From the NCBI GenBank assembly GCA_030340625.1, contig JAOPHQ010005728.1, positions 1 through 64,000 of the forward strand: 64,000 bases of DNA, given 5' to 3'. Below are positions 21,986 through 33,200 of the stretch, piece by piece. Made by a program: the position numbers and the translations under genes. Under the pieces are notes generated by a model. The model did not search any database and was not told the origin of the DNA. It saw only the letters and a list, made by a program, of their open reading frames with translations. Position 1 is the first letter of the stretch. Each line of letters starts with the position of its first letter. This stretch comes from Merluccius polli. Taxonomy: Eukaryota; Chordata; Actinopteri; Gadiformes; Merlucciidae.

Positions 21986-22250
21986 CTTTTAAGAACTCCA
22001 GGTCCCTCCAGAGCCAGCACCAGTGCTGTTGGTTTGAGCTGTGGGGGAAGACGAGCTGTTTTTTCCTACTGCAGCTGGTGTAGATTTCCACAGCAGACAC
22101 AGTGCTGTTGAGTATGGTGGGGGGGGGGGCAGTATTGGGGGGCTCCTCCTGAAGTCCACAGTCATCTCCACAGTTTTGAGCATGCTCAGCTCCAGGTTGT
22201 TCTGACCGCACCAGAGGGCCAGCTGTTCAACCTTCTGTCTGTATGCTAGA
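21986..22250 (-). pseudogene. LINE reverse transcriptase C-terminal fragment
   Basis: The minus frame reads VEQLALWCGQNNLELS then KTVEMTVDFRR, the post-palm region of a common fish LINE RT (CR1/L2-type). It is separated by the hAT at 22251-23452 from its N-terminal part at 23461-23853. Confidence 0.7.
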
Positions 22251-23460
22251 TAGGGCTGGGCGATTAATCGAAATTTGATCACGATTTCGATTTTGGCTTC
22301 TCACGATCATGAAAACACTGTAATCGAAGAAAAACGATTAATGTGCCGCCGCGCAAATTAAGGCCGCAGTATACTCGCCGTTCCCAAGCTGTCACGCGAC
22401 AATGTGACGTCAGAATGATGTAGATCTCGCCGGCGAGATCCGACAAAGCGGAAACAGAAACACGGATGAGTTCGAAGGCACATTTTAATGCGCCTGCTCA
22501 TTTCCACCGGGGCCGTGCGCCGCGGTCACCGCTGCTGATCGCTGCCACTCTAATCAATGAAAGCATTTCCACCGGGCCGCTGCGGAACGTCTCAGCAGCG
22601 TCCCAGGAGCACCGCAGCGCTGTCATTCCGTAGCGTTCTATTTTGGCTTCTTCCTTTATATGTTCTATTTTATTGTGTGGTGTAGGCCTATATTTTTTCG
22701 CTAATAAACCGTGGTTTTACGTAAGTGCTGTCTACTGTTGTTGTGGTCAAAGATGAGTGGAATTATGTGGCTGAAAAACTATCTCAAAGCGGCAGTAAGT
22801 TATAAAATAAAAGTATATAAGATAATCATTAAGTTATTAAGATGGATGCTTACAAACACTATTCATATGAGAACTGCTGCCATACACTGGACTGTTGATG
22901 GCTGACCAGGTGTGGCAGTGATGTAGAATAATAGCAATGTAAAGTAATAGACAGCCATAATGCTGTATAGTGAGAGACATCCCGGTGAACTAAACCTTAA
23001 CTGAATATCTAATGATGTGTAAGAAATTAAAGACACAGGGGTACCAGTATTAGTATATCTCTTCTTCTACTGCGTAGAAATAGCAAAGTTGGTCGCCTTT
23101 CCTCAGTGGCGCCACCTCTGTTCAGGAGAAGACTGCAACTACTGTCGCGGCCACCAGCGCGAGTATAAATAGTTACGGCGCTCCCGTGACGTCACATTGT
23201 CGCACGACAGCTTGGGAGCTATTATTTTTATTATTATTTTTATATATATATATATATATATTTTTTAAAACTTTTTTACTTGTTACTCATTTATCACTGG
23301 TTGTTTTTCTAAAAGTTATATTTAAAGTTGAGTTTTGGTGGTGCAATAAACACTTTTTTTGAAATCAATGAATAATCGTGTTTATTAATCGTGATTTCAA
23401 TATCAATCAAAATAATAGTGATTATTATTTTTTCCATAATCGCCGAGCCCTAATGCTAGA
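22243..23460. mobile_element. hAT nonautonomous element with perfect 8-bp duplication (22251-23452)
   Basis: It starts TAGGGCTGGGCGATTAATCG and ends CGCCGAGCCCTA, flanked by ATGCTAGA at 22243-22250 and 23453-23460. Inside are an ATTTCCACCGGGG-family piece (22495-22640) and an inner inverted pair, CCCAAGCTGTC...TGTGACGTCA near 22383-22412 against 23185-23218, suggesting a further nested element. A TA run lies at 23240-23262. No transposase. Confidence 0.92.
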
Positions 23461-23853
23461 CTGGGTGAGTTTGGAGCGGAGTTCCTTACGTCCTGGGGAA
23501 GTCGAGGTGTTGCAGGATGTAGTGCAGTTCCATGTTCACTGCATCATCCATCAACCTGTTTGCCCGGTAAGCAAACTGCACGGGGTCCAGCAGGGGGCCT
23601 GTGAGGTCATGTCATTCAGGTAGGCCAACACCAGTCTCTCAAAGGAATTTATGACCACAGAAATCAGGGCGATGGGCCTATAGTCATTTAATCCAGAGAT
23701 GGATAATTTCTTGGGGACCGGGGTGATAGTGAAGTGTTTGAAGCAGGAGGGGACTTCACACAGCTCCAGTGATTCTATCAGCTGGGACAATGATTCCAGC
23801 TGGACACTGACCATCGAGCACTTAAGCGGCTGAACCAGATGAGGGATGCCAAT
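23461..23853 (-). pseudogene. LINE reverse transcriptase N-terminal fragment
   Basis: The minus frame reads VPSCFKHFTITPVPKK, LNDYRPIALISV, FERLVLAYL and FAYRAN: fingers and early palm of the same LINE type as 21986-22250. At the hAT insertion point the text jumps from the HYILQHLD block to AYRQKVEQ, so the catalytic FADD segment was already deleted before the hAT inserted. Confidence 0.75.
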
Positions 23854-24721
23854 ATGCTCATTAGAGTTGAGCCGGATACTCGGCTGAAACGAGTATCCGG
23901 TACGGATAAAGCACTTTTGCTGAGTACGAGTATTACGAGTCAATATCTGTGCTCGGATTGAATGAAAATCCTCATTGGGTTCTGTGATAGGCTACAGCGC
24001 CCCTCCCCTTCACAATGCAGATGTGTTGTTGTGTCCCGCTCTGATCACTCACACACAGAACAGCTCTCTGTCTCTCCCTCAGTCACTCAGGTTCGCAGGT
24101 CATTTTCCGTTAATGTTTAGGGTTTCTTCATCTTCAGGTTTGTTATTACTTAGGTTGGTACTTACTTATGAACCAGTAGAGTTCTGGTAAACGTGGGTTC
24201 GTTCAGACGTGGTGCCGACTCGCGTTGCGTCTCTGCCTGTCGGAGATTTTTTTTTCTTTTTCTTTTTTTAACCGTCATCTGGCTGCCTGGCTCTAACCAG
24301 TTTTTTTTTACTTCACGCACGGTGTCCGACACTTTCTTGCTGTATTTCGTGAAAAAATAAAGCTAGTAGTGGTATAAATATTGGAAATCAAGCTACACAC
24401 ACACATACACACACACACACACTCTCTCTCCCTCTCCCTGCCGGTCGTCAGAGTTTTTTTTTTTTTCTCAATGCTGATGCTGTCCTGTAAATAGTTTTCT
24501 AATCAGCAATAAATAACAATTTCTGATCAACCCATATCAATTGCTTGCTTAAAATAACATACCAGTTAAAACCTCGCTCATTTTAAGACAACCCGACCCA
24601 CTTCCGGGTTAAATCCCGCCCACTCCCGGGTTAGGCCCCGCCCACTCCGAGTACAGATAATTCATATGGTTAACAGATACAGATACAGACAATGCTGTAC
24701 TCGCTCATCCCTAATGCTCAT
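23854..24721. mobile_element. hAT nonautonomous element with perfect 8-bp duplication (23862-24713)
   Basis: The ends TAGAGTTGAGCC and GCTCATCCCTA are flanked by ATGCTCAT at 23854-23861 and 24714-24721. CGAGTATCCGG and CCGAGTACAG words are subterminal. A CA-rich run lies at 24396-24431. No transposase. Confidence 0.92.
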
Positions 24722-24840
24722 TATGCTTCACCATTTCCTACAGAGCTGGGAAGGCCAAAACAGTAGCCGACAGTTTGTCCAGGATCCCAGATACCCAATT
24801 GAGGTACTGTACCCTTGGGATAGGGGGGAGGAAATGTACC
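24722..24840 (+). mobile_element. Possible Ty3/gypsy 3' tail with polypurine tract
   Basis: The sequence ends GGGATAGGGGGGAGGAAA directly before TGTACC. A purine tract followed by TG is the layout at a retrotransposon 3' LTR start, and a gypsy integrase lies upstream at 21.2-22.0 kb. No second LTR was found, so this is tentative. Confidence 0.3.
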
Positions 24841-25648
24841 GGAGGTAAGCCTCATTACCAATGCCATGTGGTTCAGTAGGTTGATAGCAGGCTATGGCTA
24901 ACATGCTGTTATCATTTATTGATTAAGATGTGAGTAAGAGTAAATATGCTGGATTATTTTCGACCAAACGACTCATCCACCTCATTAAACACTCCAACTG
25001 TATTCATCGGCCAACTCACAATGACAGATAACATTGTAAAATAGATGTAAAAGTACCGGTATACTAGATTAGATTGAGTGTGTATGTTTTCCTCCCTCCG
25101 TAATCAATTCAGCCAGTACTGTAGTGGCATAAGTGATTTTACTTGAATTGAGCTGGGTTTTTTTTTTGGATTAATACATTTAATACACAGGACTGAACAA
25201 AAATCCTTAAGAGGCAGATTCAGAGTTCTTTATTTTGACGGTTTCCGTTATGACTTCTGATTCTAAATGGACAACAAGCTGCTACGAAAGCAAAAGAGAA
25301 GGCTATGGACAGAAAGTAAAGGACAGTGAACACTAGAGCAGATAGATAGTCACTACATTGTGCAAGTAGTATTAGTTTGAGGGTATTTTCAGACACTTTG
25401 GCATGCTCTGAAATTGTTCTCAATTTGAACAAAAGTAAGCAGTATTTCTTAAAGGTCTCATTGCATCGTTTTTGCGTTCATTTTGCAGTGGTCTCTAGTA
25501 TTAATGAATGCCCTCTGAGATGGTTTTGGTGAAAAAAATGCTCTGGTGCGCCTGTTTCAGGCTGTTCTAATTTGGAGGAGGAGGTGGGGGGGAAGAATGA
25601 GAGGTTTTCGGCTCTTACTCATGAATATTCATGACATTTAAATTACTT
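24841..25648. other. Unassigned intron sequence
   Basis: It contains a short inverted piece of repeat R1 near 25425-25460 (AAAAGTAAGCAGTATTTC). Otherwise nothing recognised. Confidence 0.45.
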
Positions 25649-25703
25649 GCCTCTGATTGGCTAACAGCACTGTCCATCACAGTGATGTTAGCCAATCAGA
25701 GGC
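25649..25703. repeat. 25-bp-arm hairpin
   Basis: GCCTCTGATTGGCTAACAG... and its inverse, with one mismatch, around a 5-nt loop (CCATC). Both arms contain an ATTGG/CCAAT box. Confidence 0.85.
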
Positions 25704-26303
25704 GAGTGATCCCTAGTGCGTTATCAACCATAGACATCTTATACATATGTTACTACCGTAAAACTTCTAATAAAAGCCTGGGCGTTTATTTGCTTAAATC
25801 ACTGAAAGCACCCTGCCTTTATTGGGGACCTGCGTCTATTAGGGACAGGTGTTTAATTAATTTAGCACAAAATTCTTGCTCACCAAATATGTGAAATACT
25901 ATTGTTTATTTAAAGCAGTATCAATCTTATTTGTAAAAACAATAAAAATTAGAATATCAAACAACATGAATTACTACTTTTGTGTTGCCGCCATGACGCT
26001 CAAACGTGAACGTCGTTTTACAGCAGCGGAAGATTTACGACAGCCAGCATACAGACAGTAAACAGTCCGTTGCGCAGTAGACAACACAGCGGACTTCACA
26101 TGATATTATTCACAACTCGGATTAATTTAATGAAACCCATTGATTCTTTTGATCGGTGGACCCTTACAGACTTAAGGAATATAAACAATGCAGGAACGGA
26201 CACAGACCATATGGACTTTATGATCGCTTCAAAAGTTGGAAGTCAGCCCTTTTTCCCGTCTCTCTTGTTTACCATGCTACCGGTAAGTCTGAATGAATTA
26301 TGC

Positions 26304-26622
26304 GTTGGTGTTAGGGTGACCATTTATGAGTTTGTGAAAAGGAGGTGGTGCGCGCGATCGTAACACACCCCGGACCTACGACCGGCGGGGTGGGGGGGGG
26401 TGCGCGATCGTAGCACACCCCGGACCTACGACCGGTGGGGGGGGGGCGTCTCTGGCGGGCCGGATTTCGCCGCCAGTTGACGTTGACTGGTCTACAACTC
26501 TAGTGTCTCAAAAAGGCGGACAAATACGCGTCCGGCTTGATGCTGCGCTGGACGCCGGACAGGGCATTGAAAAACCGGACAGTCCGGCCTAAAGCCGGAC
26601 AAATGGCCACCCTAGTTGGTGT
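26304..26622. mobile_element. hAT MITE with perfect 8-bp duplication (26312-26614)
   Basis: The ends TAGGGTGACCATTTATG and CAAATGGCCACCCTA are flanked by GTTGGTGT at 26304-26311 and 26615-26622. The 303-bp interior carries two units of the G-tract repeat (26345-26450), then CCGGAC-rich sequence. Confidence 0.93.
26345..26450. repeat. G/C-tract repeat, two tandem units
   Basis: Two units of CGCGATCGTAACACACC, CCGGACCTACGACCGG and a G-run, about 54 bp each. This is the clearest copy of the unit. Confidence 0.85.
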
Positions 26623-26939
26623 TCATAGTTTGTGTTAAATGAACTGAATGATTGAACTGTGGAGAATCTAACTGATCTAACGATGTGCATTATGTCCATA
26701 TTGACAGACGTTTAAACGGTTACCATATCTTTGTATAGGTGATCTAAACGGCTTAAGTCGTTCAAGCGGGCGACCCGGTGGGTTTAAAGAGGTTTTATAC
26801 ACAAAATAATTTAGATAAAATCCAGACCAGGCCTCTATTGGAGACCTGCGTTTATTTGTCAAAACGTGTAGCCACACCAGGCTTTTAATGGGGACCTGCG
26901 TCTATTAGGGACCCTGCTTTTATTGGAAGTTTTACGGTA

Positions 26940-28207
26940 TATACATATATTAGATACATTCATGATATAAGATCTCTATGTTATCAACACGACAAATAAC
27001 CACAACGTCACAACAACAATAAACGTTCTTCCGGGTGGCAAAAGACGAAGCGTTCTCCGATGGCAGAACTAGTAAACAAACCCCTCCATATCATTTGACA
27101 GGGCAGAGCGATCGAGACAATAGTACATGGCTTGAATGAATGATTTTCTTCTTGCAGGGCGCTACGTGACGTCTCATTAATTCATACGGGTATGGGAAGT
27201 CTCATTAACATATTACTACGGAATATTAGGGCCACATTAAGAATTTGTTTTTCATTAAATTACGAGAATAAAGTCGTAAATATTGAATTAATTACGAGAA
27301 TAAAGTCGTCCATATTGAATTCATTAAGGCTACACTATAGGCTACACGTTAAACGTTTATTATACGGTTGTGCTCACTGAGCAAACCCAGGTTTAAGGTA
27401 GCCTACAGGTTAACGTGTGTTACGTGTTGTTTAAGAAGTCGGGGTATTGCTGGACTCTTTCGCGTCTATCTCCGGAATGGAAAATTATAGCGATGTAATA
27501 CTTTTTTTTTAATGAAACCGAGAGATGCAGCATTTAGAACATACAACTTCAGATCAACAACAATGTTTTTAACAATGTAACACTGTTTACAGTAGCCGGC
27601 TGGATCGCTTCAGTGGAAGCCGCTCTCTTCCTGCCACCCGGAAGTATCTTGACGCCTATTGTTTACAAACATTCTGAAATGCCGTATACTGTTTTTCTGA
27701 GGGCGGTCTCAAGCCAAGGTAGGCGAGGTCATGAATATTCATACACATTCATACGTCAGAGTGTTAGGCTTTTCTCACTTCCTCGTTCCTGACTTCCTCG
27801 TCCGTCTATGAAGAAGAACTTTTTCCACGTGCAGCATGCATATGCAACTAGGAGTGACCCATCATATTTCAAAAGGAGCAAGTAAAAACGGTTTACCGGT
27901 GAAGTACACCTTTAAGTCCATGTGACTTAAAGGGGAGGTATTTTACTGATTTTGGCTATTTAAAACTGTTCTGGGGTCTTTACAAGAAGCTTGTGAAGTT
28001 TATATAGTAAAAACTCATAAATCCAGCTTCTGCAGTGTGTGTTTCAGCCGCTCATTTTCTCCACTGTGAAGAACAGGCTGTTTTGTGGACATGGGGATGT
28101 ACGGTAATGAGCTCTGCTCTGATTGGCCGGCTATTTGGAAGGTTTGGCGAGGCAGAGCTACCATGCTGCTCAAGGTAAACAAGCTTGATGCGTAATTTAC
28201 CGTAATC
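26940..28207. other. Unassigned intron sequence with a short tandem repeat
   Basis: Two units of ATTACGAGAATAAAGTCGT plus an AT-rich spacer lie at 27258-27323. CTTCCGGGTGGCA near 27028 and CTGCCACCCGGAAG near 27633 are inverse to each other and may mark an element. No gene recognised. Confidence 0.45.
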
Positions 28208-28303
28208 ATGGCGGACGCTCCAGAAACAACAGTAAGACCCTACATGTTTGAGCCGGTGTCTGACCCAGAATGGAATGAGTCAGCTGAGTCCGTTCCACTT
28301 TAG
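28208..28303 (+). pseudogene. N-terminal fragment of a P2X7-like-domain TE protein (tentative)
   Basis: The frame from ATG reads MADAPETTVRPYMFEPVSD then an acidic stretch and TAG. Fish carry many dispersed genes starting with such an R-P-Y-x-F-E-P block followed by a P2X-purinoceptor-7-like cysteine domain. Similarity was judged by eye. Confidence 0.35.
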
Positions 28304-28680
28304 AGAATCCAGCAGAAAATTTCTCAATGATAACAATTCCGCGTGATATTGTTAACGTGCCTTGTGTTTGTGTGTGAGGGATGCTCTCTGCCGTAGCCGG
28401 TCTGTTTATGTTTCATGTCCATAAGCTTACTACAACTTGCAAACAAGCTAGGATTGATAATTTTGTAGAGCTAGTTGGCCAATATATTATTGGATGCAAC
28501 CTATTTGCATCCAAACAGCACAGCGAAAATAATCAAACGTTGCATATAATAGCCCTGTACGTCTCAGTCTACATCTTGCCAGAAATTAGATACACCGTGT
28601 ATACGGTGTTTGCCCTACATTGGTAGGTATACTGTACTCATATTGAGTCTAAATTGTCTGCACTATATGATTCTCAACAG

Positions 28681-28750
28681 GCGCACTTGTGGGAATTGTG
28701 TCACAATGCCACCTGAAAAAGAAAACGTGTGCTGCAGGGAGATCCAAACG
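28681..28750 (+). pseudogene. Possible P2X7-like cysteine exon (tentative)
   Basis: A segment bounded by TTCTCAACAG and GTGACT reads CGNCVTMPPEKENVCC, matching a C-x2-C-x2-M...CC layout. It lies 380 nt after the RPYMFEP fragment in the same orientation. The remaining domain is not readable. Confidence 0.33.
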
Positions 28751-29210
28751 GTGACTATTGATAAAACACATTGTTTCTGTCAATAATAATCAATGTAGTT
28801 CTTAGAAAGTTGGGCAAATTCCTATAGATTTACCGTTTATCACTCAATAGGTCGTTCCACTTTTGAATTAAATCCCAGAACCATCGATATGTATGGTGGG
28901 CCATCCGGGTTTCAACAACATCTGTTTGGATGTCTTCCTCCTACAGATGTCCCGCAACCAATATAGAGCAGACTATGGGCGTTTACGGCAAAGGCGAATG
29001 GCCAAGTAGTTTTTCCATACATGACATTTCTCCTCTAATAATCATAACCAGTGGTTTGGCCTATGTATACATTTGGATAATACTGTGCATGACAATGAAG
29101 ATGAGAACAAGAACTGTTTGCATTCAGGGTTTTATGTATTTCATATGTCAGCAGAATCTACATATGCAAAACAAATGAATAGCAAACAAAACATGGTGTG
29201 TCTTACACCG
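28751..29210. other. Unassigned intron sequence
   Basis: No recognised feature. Confidence 0.5.
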
Positions 29211-29965
29211 GATTTCCACCGGGGACGTAAGCGCCGCGGAACGGCTGCGCCGCGGGACGGCTGCGTCCTCTGCCCTGCGTCAATTTCCACCGGGCGAGTA
29301 ACGGCAGCGTAGCACTGCGAGGCGGCTGGATTTGCGGGATCACGCAAGAACTACAAGACCACGCGAGAATCAGGAGACCACGCGATAATTTGTGGATGTC
29401 AAAATAGAACAAACAAATAAAAGGTTACTTTGCCTTTCCGAAGTTGGCTTGCAGTTGCTTTGTCTGTCAGAAGTTGATTTGCTGTTGATTTGGTCATTTT
29501 TCCTAGATTTTTGTGCTTCTACCATGAGTTGGTAGGCTATACAGTAAATGTTTACTTTTTTGTCTGGTTTAATTGTGTTTAGTGTTTATTGTTGTTATGT
29601 CCTAATGTGTTGTGCTGTAGCCTATAGACAAAGTCAGTTATAAACGACAACGATTTGTGGCCGTGTTCGATCAGGAGGGTCTTTTTATTTCGAAAATTGA
29701 CCGGATGCTCTATGGCTTTTACTATTTCACTTCCTGCCCGGTCAGTCTGCTCTGTTGAAATTGATGCGGTTCAGCAACGGCTCGCGTCAAAAATAGAACG
29801 CTACGGAATGATAGTGCTGCGACGCAGAGCGCCGCTCCTGGGACGCTGCTGAGACGTTCCGGGGCACACCCGGTGGAAATGCTTTCATTGATTAGAGTGG
29901 CAGCGATCAGCAGCGGTGACCTGCGGTGCAGCCGTTCCGTGGCGCTTACGTCCCCGGTGGAAATT
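29211..29965. mobile_element. ATTTCCACCGGGG-family element, best-preserved copy
   Basis: The ends are inverted repeats of about 36 bp (ATTTCCACCGGGGACGTAAG on the left). The body includes CGGCAGCGTAGCACTGCG, TGTGCTGTAGCCTATAGACA and AACGGCTCGCGTC, also present in the copy inside the hAT at 6.1-6.8 kb. No transposase frame. No target duplication beyond 2-3 bp was found, so the superfamily is unknown. Confidence 0.8.
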
Positions 29966-30534
29966 AGCAGTTACTTGTAGACAAGTAATTCTCAAATTTG
30001 TAGCTGTACTGCATGTGGGCCATCATCAAAATTGAATATATGAAGTATTATAACTGCATTTAGTGATCCCACATGTTCATAATATCTTTGATAAGTTATG
30101 GAAAAATATTTCCTAAACAGTACGACTCTTGAGGCAGTTCCCTCTCTACACGTGTATCAACCTTGTAGTAATAAAGAGCACTATCACTCACAATATAGCA
30201 TGCATTCAAAACCTTCCCTAATCCTTCAGAGTATCATTACTGAAGTTCAGAGTAAAGACGTCTGTCCATAATAATTGGTTCCATTGGTTATTACATTGTC
30301 TACAGGAGCAAGACAATTTGTCCTCTTTGATATATTCAAATAATTGGATTCCTATAACCAACCAAACTACTACAGGACCTCAGTCACACCGGTAAAGAAA
30401 TAAGGTTTTCTGAACAATTAAACTACAGACAAAGGGGGGACTTCTAGATTTCACATTTCTCAGCTAATAAGTCAATGGTAACACATGGAATACATAGAAG
30501 GCCCAGGAATATGCCATTTTGCATAATGGGTCCC
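29966..30534. other. Unassigned intron sequence
   Basis: No recognised feature. Confidence 0.5.
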
Positions 30535-31090
30535 CTTTAAGAAATACTGCTTACTTTTGTTCACTTTTTTGAATTCAGAACAAATTCAGCTACAATAATA
30601 TCTAAGTAGTATGAATTTCATGATTGTACTTTTTTGTTGTAAAAAGTAGTTTTAGAACTGTGCTGGAATGTGTGAAAAAACATACCTTACCCATTGTGAA
30701 TAAGAGTTTTGGTCACTTAAGGCGATTCTGTTAAGTCTTATGACAAGCACAAACACTTTGATGGGCTCCATTACTTTGGACAATTACATGGCCATCTAAA
30801 AATGTATGTCCTATTTCTTTGGGATAAAGAGTTGGCAGTGGGCGGGGCAATGCCTCAATATGCAAAAGGTGGTTCACAGGTAAGCCCAGGTAACACCCTA
30901 AAGACAACAGTAAAGTAAACAGTAACAGTAAAGACAACAGCTGAAACAGCTGTTGTCATTTATTTGAATCAACACACCATTTACAGTATACACAGACTAC
31001 AAACAGTGACTCCAAAGTGTTTCATATTTTTGTTTTCAGCACAAACTCAGCTACAATAATATGGAAGCAGTATGTACTTCAGGTAGTTTT
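30535..31090 (-). repeat. Interspersed repeat R1, minus-oriented copy
   Basis: Inverse of 8684-9230 over most of its length. This copy has a short duplication of ACAGTAAAG around 30910-30935 and keeps a longer partial open stretch than the first copy, but no protein is recognised. Confidence 0.8.
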
Positions 31091-31168
31091 GAACATGTGC
31101 AGAAATACTGTGAAAAGCAAATACTAACAATACTGACTAATTGTTTTGGTAATTGAAAGCAGTTCCAC

Positions 31169-31639
31169 AAGGTCTTGTAGCCTGGCTCCGCCCACCTACG
31201 TACTTCCGCTCAAATTTCATTTCACTTCAGTACTAGGTCTGGCGATGCTACTATGTTAGAACGATTTCTTTTCCCCAAAATCTGCGGTCCAATCAGTGAA
31301 CAGGAGGCGCGGCCTGAGAACAGTGACGTAGAGGTCGTGCGCGAATTTCAGTTATTGAGCGTAAGTACGGAGGCGGGCGGAACCAGGCTAATGCTAATGC
31401 TGCATCTGCCGTTTGTATACTGCGCGCAACGTGGTTTCTGGCGCATGAAATACGTCACGACCAAATGTTAGCGATTGGTTAAGGCAGATCCAGAGTGGCA
31501 CTGGGCAGAGCCAATAGGTTTTAAACTTCAACAGCACCCGCCTTCAAGTGAGACATCGTTTGTCTCTACAGCATTGCTAGACCTTTAGTATGAATGAAAT
31601 GAGTACCAAGGTCTAGTTAGGACTAGGCTAAAGGTCTTG
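31169..31639. mobile_element. MITE with 9-bp duplication, copy A (31178-31630)
   Basis: It starts TAGCCTGGCTCCGCCC and ends GGACTAGGCTA, with AAGGTCTTG at 31169-31177 and 31631-31639, a perfect 9-bp duplication. The terminal inverted repeat is only about 6 bp (TAGCCT/AGGCTA). A near-identical copy in the other orientation lies at 34927-35394. No coding sequence. Confidence 0.88.
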
Positions 31640-32125
31640 GGTATATATGTCCTTTTAAATTCAAGTTTCAAGTTCTTTATTGTCATGTGCACATAATTAC
31701 AGTGATGCATTGCCTTTTTGCTGGCAATATTATATTTCTGTAAATATAATCGAAAGGTATGGAGGAAATGTAGCATATTCAGTAAAACAATTAACCAAAC
31801 AAGCAAAAAGCCCAAGTCCACCCACCCACACACACAATTTTCCATGGTCTCCCCACTATTTGTAGAATGGTTGTAATAAATATTTACACTTGCTCATCAA
31901 GTTGGGTTTCCTTTCCTGCAGCTTCACCTCTATGATTTGGCTGCATGTGCACTGTGAGCCCTGCGTTGCCTCTTTGTTGTTGTAGGTTGTGGTTCTTCTC
32001 GTGCATCTAAATTTCTCGAAATATAATAAAATATTGAGGAAGTGTAGCATAGTCATTAAAAAAAAGGCAAAGCAATCAAGCAAAAGGCCCAAGTCCACAC
32101 ACACACACACACACACATTTACGCT
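31640..32125. repeat. Two diverged direct copies of a CA-tailed repeat
   Basis: A 190-230 bp unit occurs at about 31665-31860 and 31900-32120: blocks with GTAGCATA, CAATTAACCAAACAAGCAAA or related, AAGGCCCAAGTCCAC and a terminal CA run. Confidence 0.6.
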
Positions 32126-32129
32126 GTTC

Positions 32130-33200
32130 TACTCATTATTTTGGGTGCTGCCCTAATAGCAACAATTGGTCGACAAGACAACAACACAGCCTCTGATTGG
32201 TCGACGAAGGCATTATGGCTGCCTTTTTACAAAACTTGTGAAAGGAATATGATCGCACCAGAGTGTTTGTTAGAACGGTGCAATGCTCAGCTTCTTGGCT
32301 AAAAACAAAATAAGTGTCTCGCACAGTGCTTAATTTGTAAAGTGGGAGGTCCCGGAACGCAGAGGGGGGGTGGATCCGGCGGCTCATTACGGGGGTTAGA
32401 GGTAATGGAACAAAAAAAGACACTGCCTACGTAGCTTCTTTGACTAAAAGAAACCTAAACAATGATGTTTGTACATCAGCCAATGTTTATTTTTGTTTCA
32501 GAACGAGGTAACACTGCACCGCATGAGTGCGGAATGTAAAAAAATAAAAAATAAAAATAAAATACACTGCAATATTTTCACAAGCAGCAATTATCTGACT
32601 GTCAGTTAAATTAACGGAAAAGAAACTTGCAAACAAAACAGCAACATGCTTGTGGGAATTAGGCTATGTTTTCATTAATCATTATAGCACACAAATTAAG
32701 CCATAGACCATTGTTGAAACCATTAATTGAAACAAATCGAAAAACACATCGTAAATGCAAACACAAGATTTTTGAGGAACTTAAATGGGGAATAAAGACT
32801 AACAAGACATATAACAACATTGAACACTGCACAAAGTCGTTTTTTTTTGGCGATTTATTTTTCAGTGACACGGGAGGTGGCGGATCAAAAAAAAAAGGTG
32901 CCAGATCCAACGTCGGAGGTGCTGGAACATGTTCCGGCGTGTTCCGGCTCAAATTAAGCCCTGGTCTGGCATAAAGCAATCCAGAGATATTTAGTATTTT
33001 GTATACACAATGGTGGATTTATTGTCCAAAGTCTCCAAAAAGACACTGCAGTTCAAGGCTAGATTACAAAACTTCTGAAAGGGTTACGATCGCACCGCAG
33101 CCTTTGTTGGAACGGCGCAACGCTTAGCTTCTCGGCTAAGAACAGTAGGCCTAAGTGTCTCACATAAAGCGATCCAGAGATATGTAGTATTTTGTATAGG
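32130..33200. repeat. Direct repeats with filled (32200-33010) and empty (33058-33195) hAT site
   Basis: CGATCGCACC, GAACGG(T/C)GCAA, TTAGCTTCT-GGCTAA, AAGTGTCTC and GATCCAGAGATAT-TAGTATT recur in the same order at both places. In the second copy GTCTCACATAAAGC runs straight through where the first holds the 640-bp hAT. Confidence 0.85.
32316..32971. mobile_element. hAT nonautonomous element with 8-bp duplication (32324-32963)
   Basis: The ends CAGTGCTTAATTTG and CAAATTAAGCCCTG are flanked by GTCTCGCA and GTCTGGCA (7 of 8). The empty paralogous site at 33148-33155 reads GTCTCACA, which confirms the boundaries. No transposase. Confidence 0.92.

Larger units (their letters stand above)
25754..26939. 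mobile_element. DNA-transposon-like element with TACCGTAAAACTTC ends (R4)
   Basis: TACCGTAAAACTTC and CTTTTATTAGAAG-type sequence on the left mirror GAAGTTTTACGGTA on the right. Subterminal GGGGACCTGCGTCTATTAG words occur at both ends. Related ends occur at 60200-60318. No clear target duplication and no transposase; it contains a younger hAT at 26312-26614. Confidence 0.75.
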
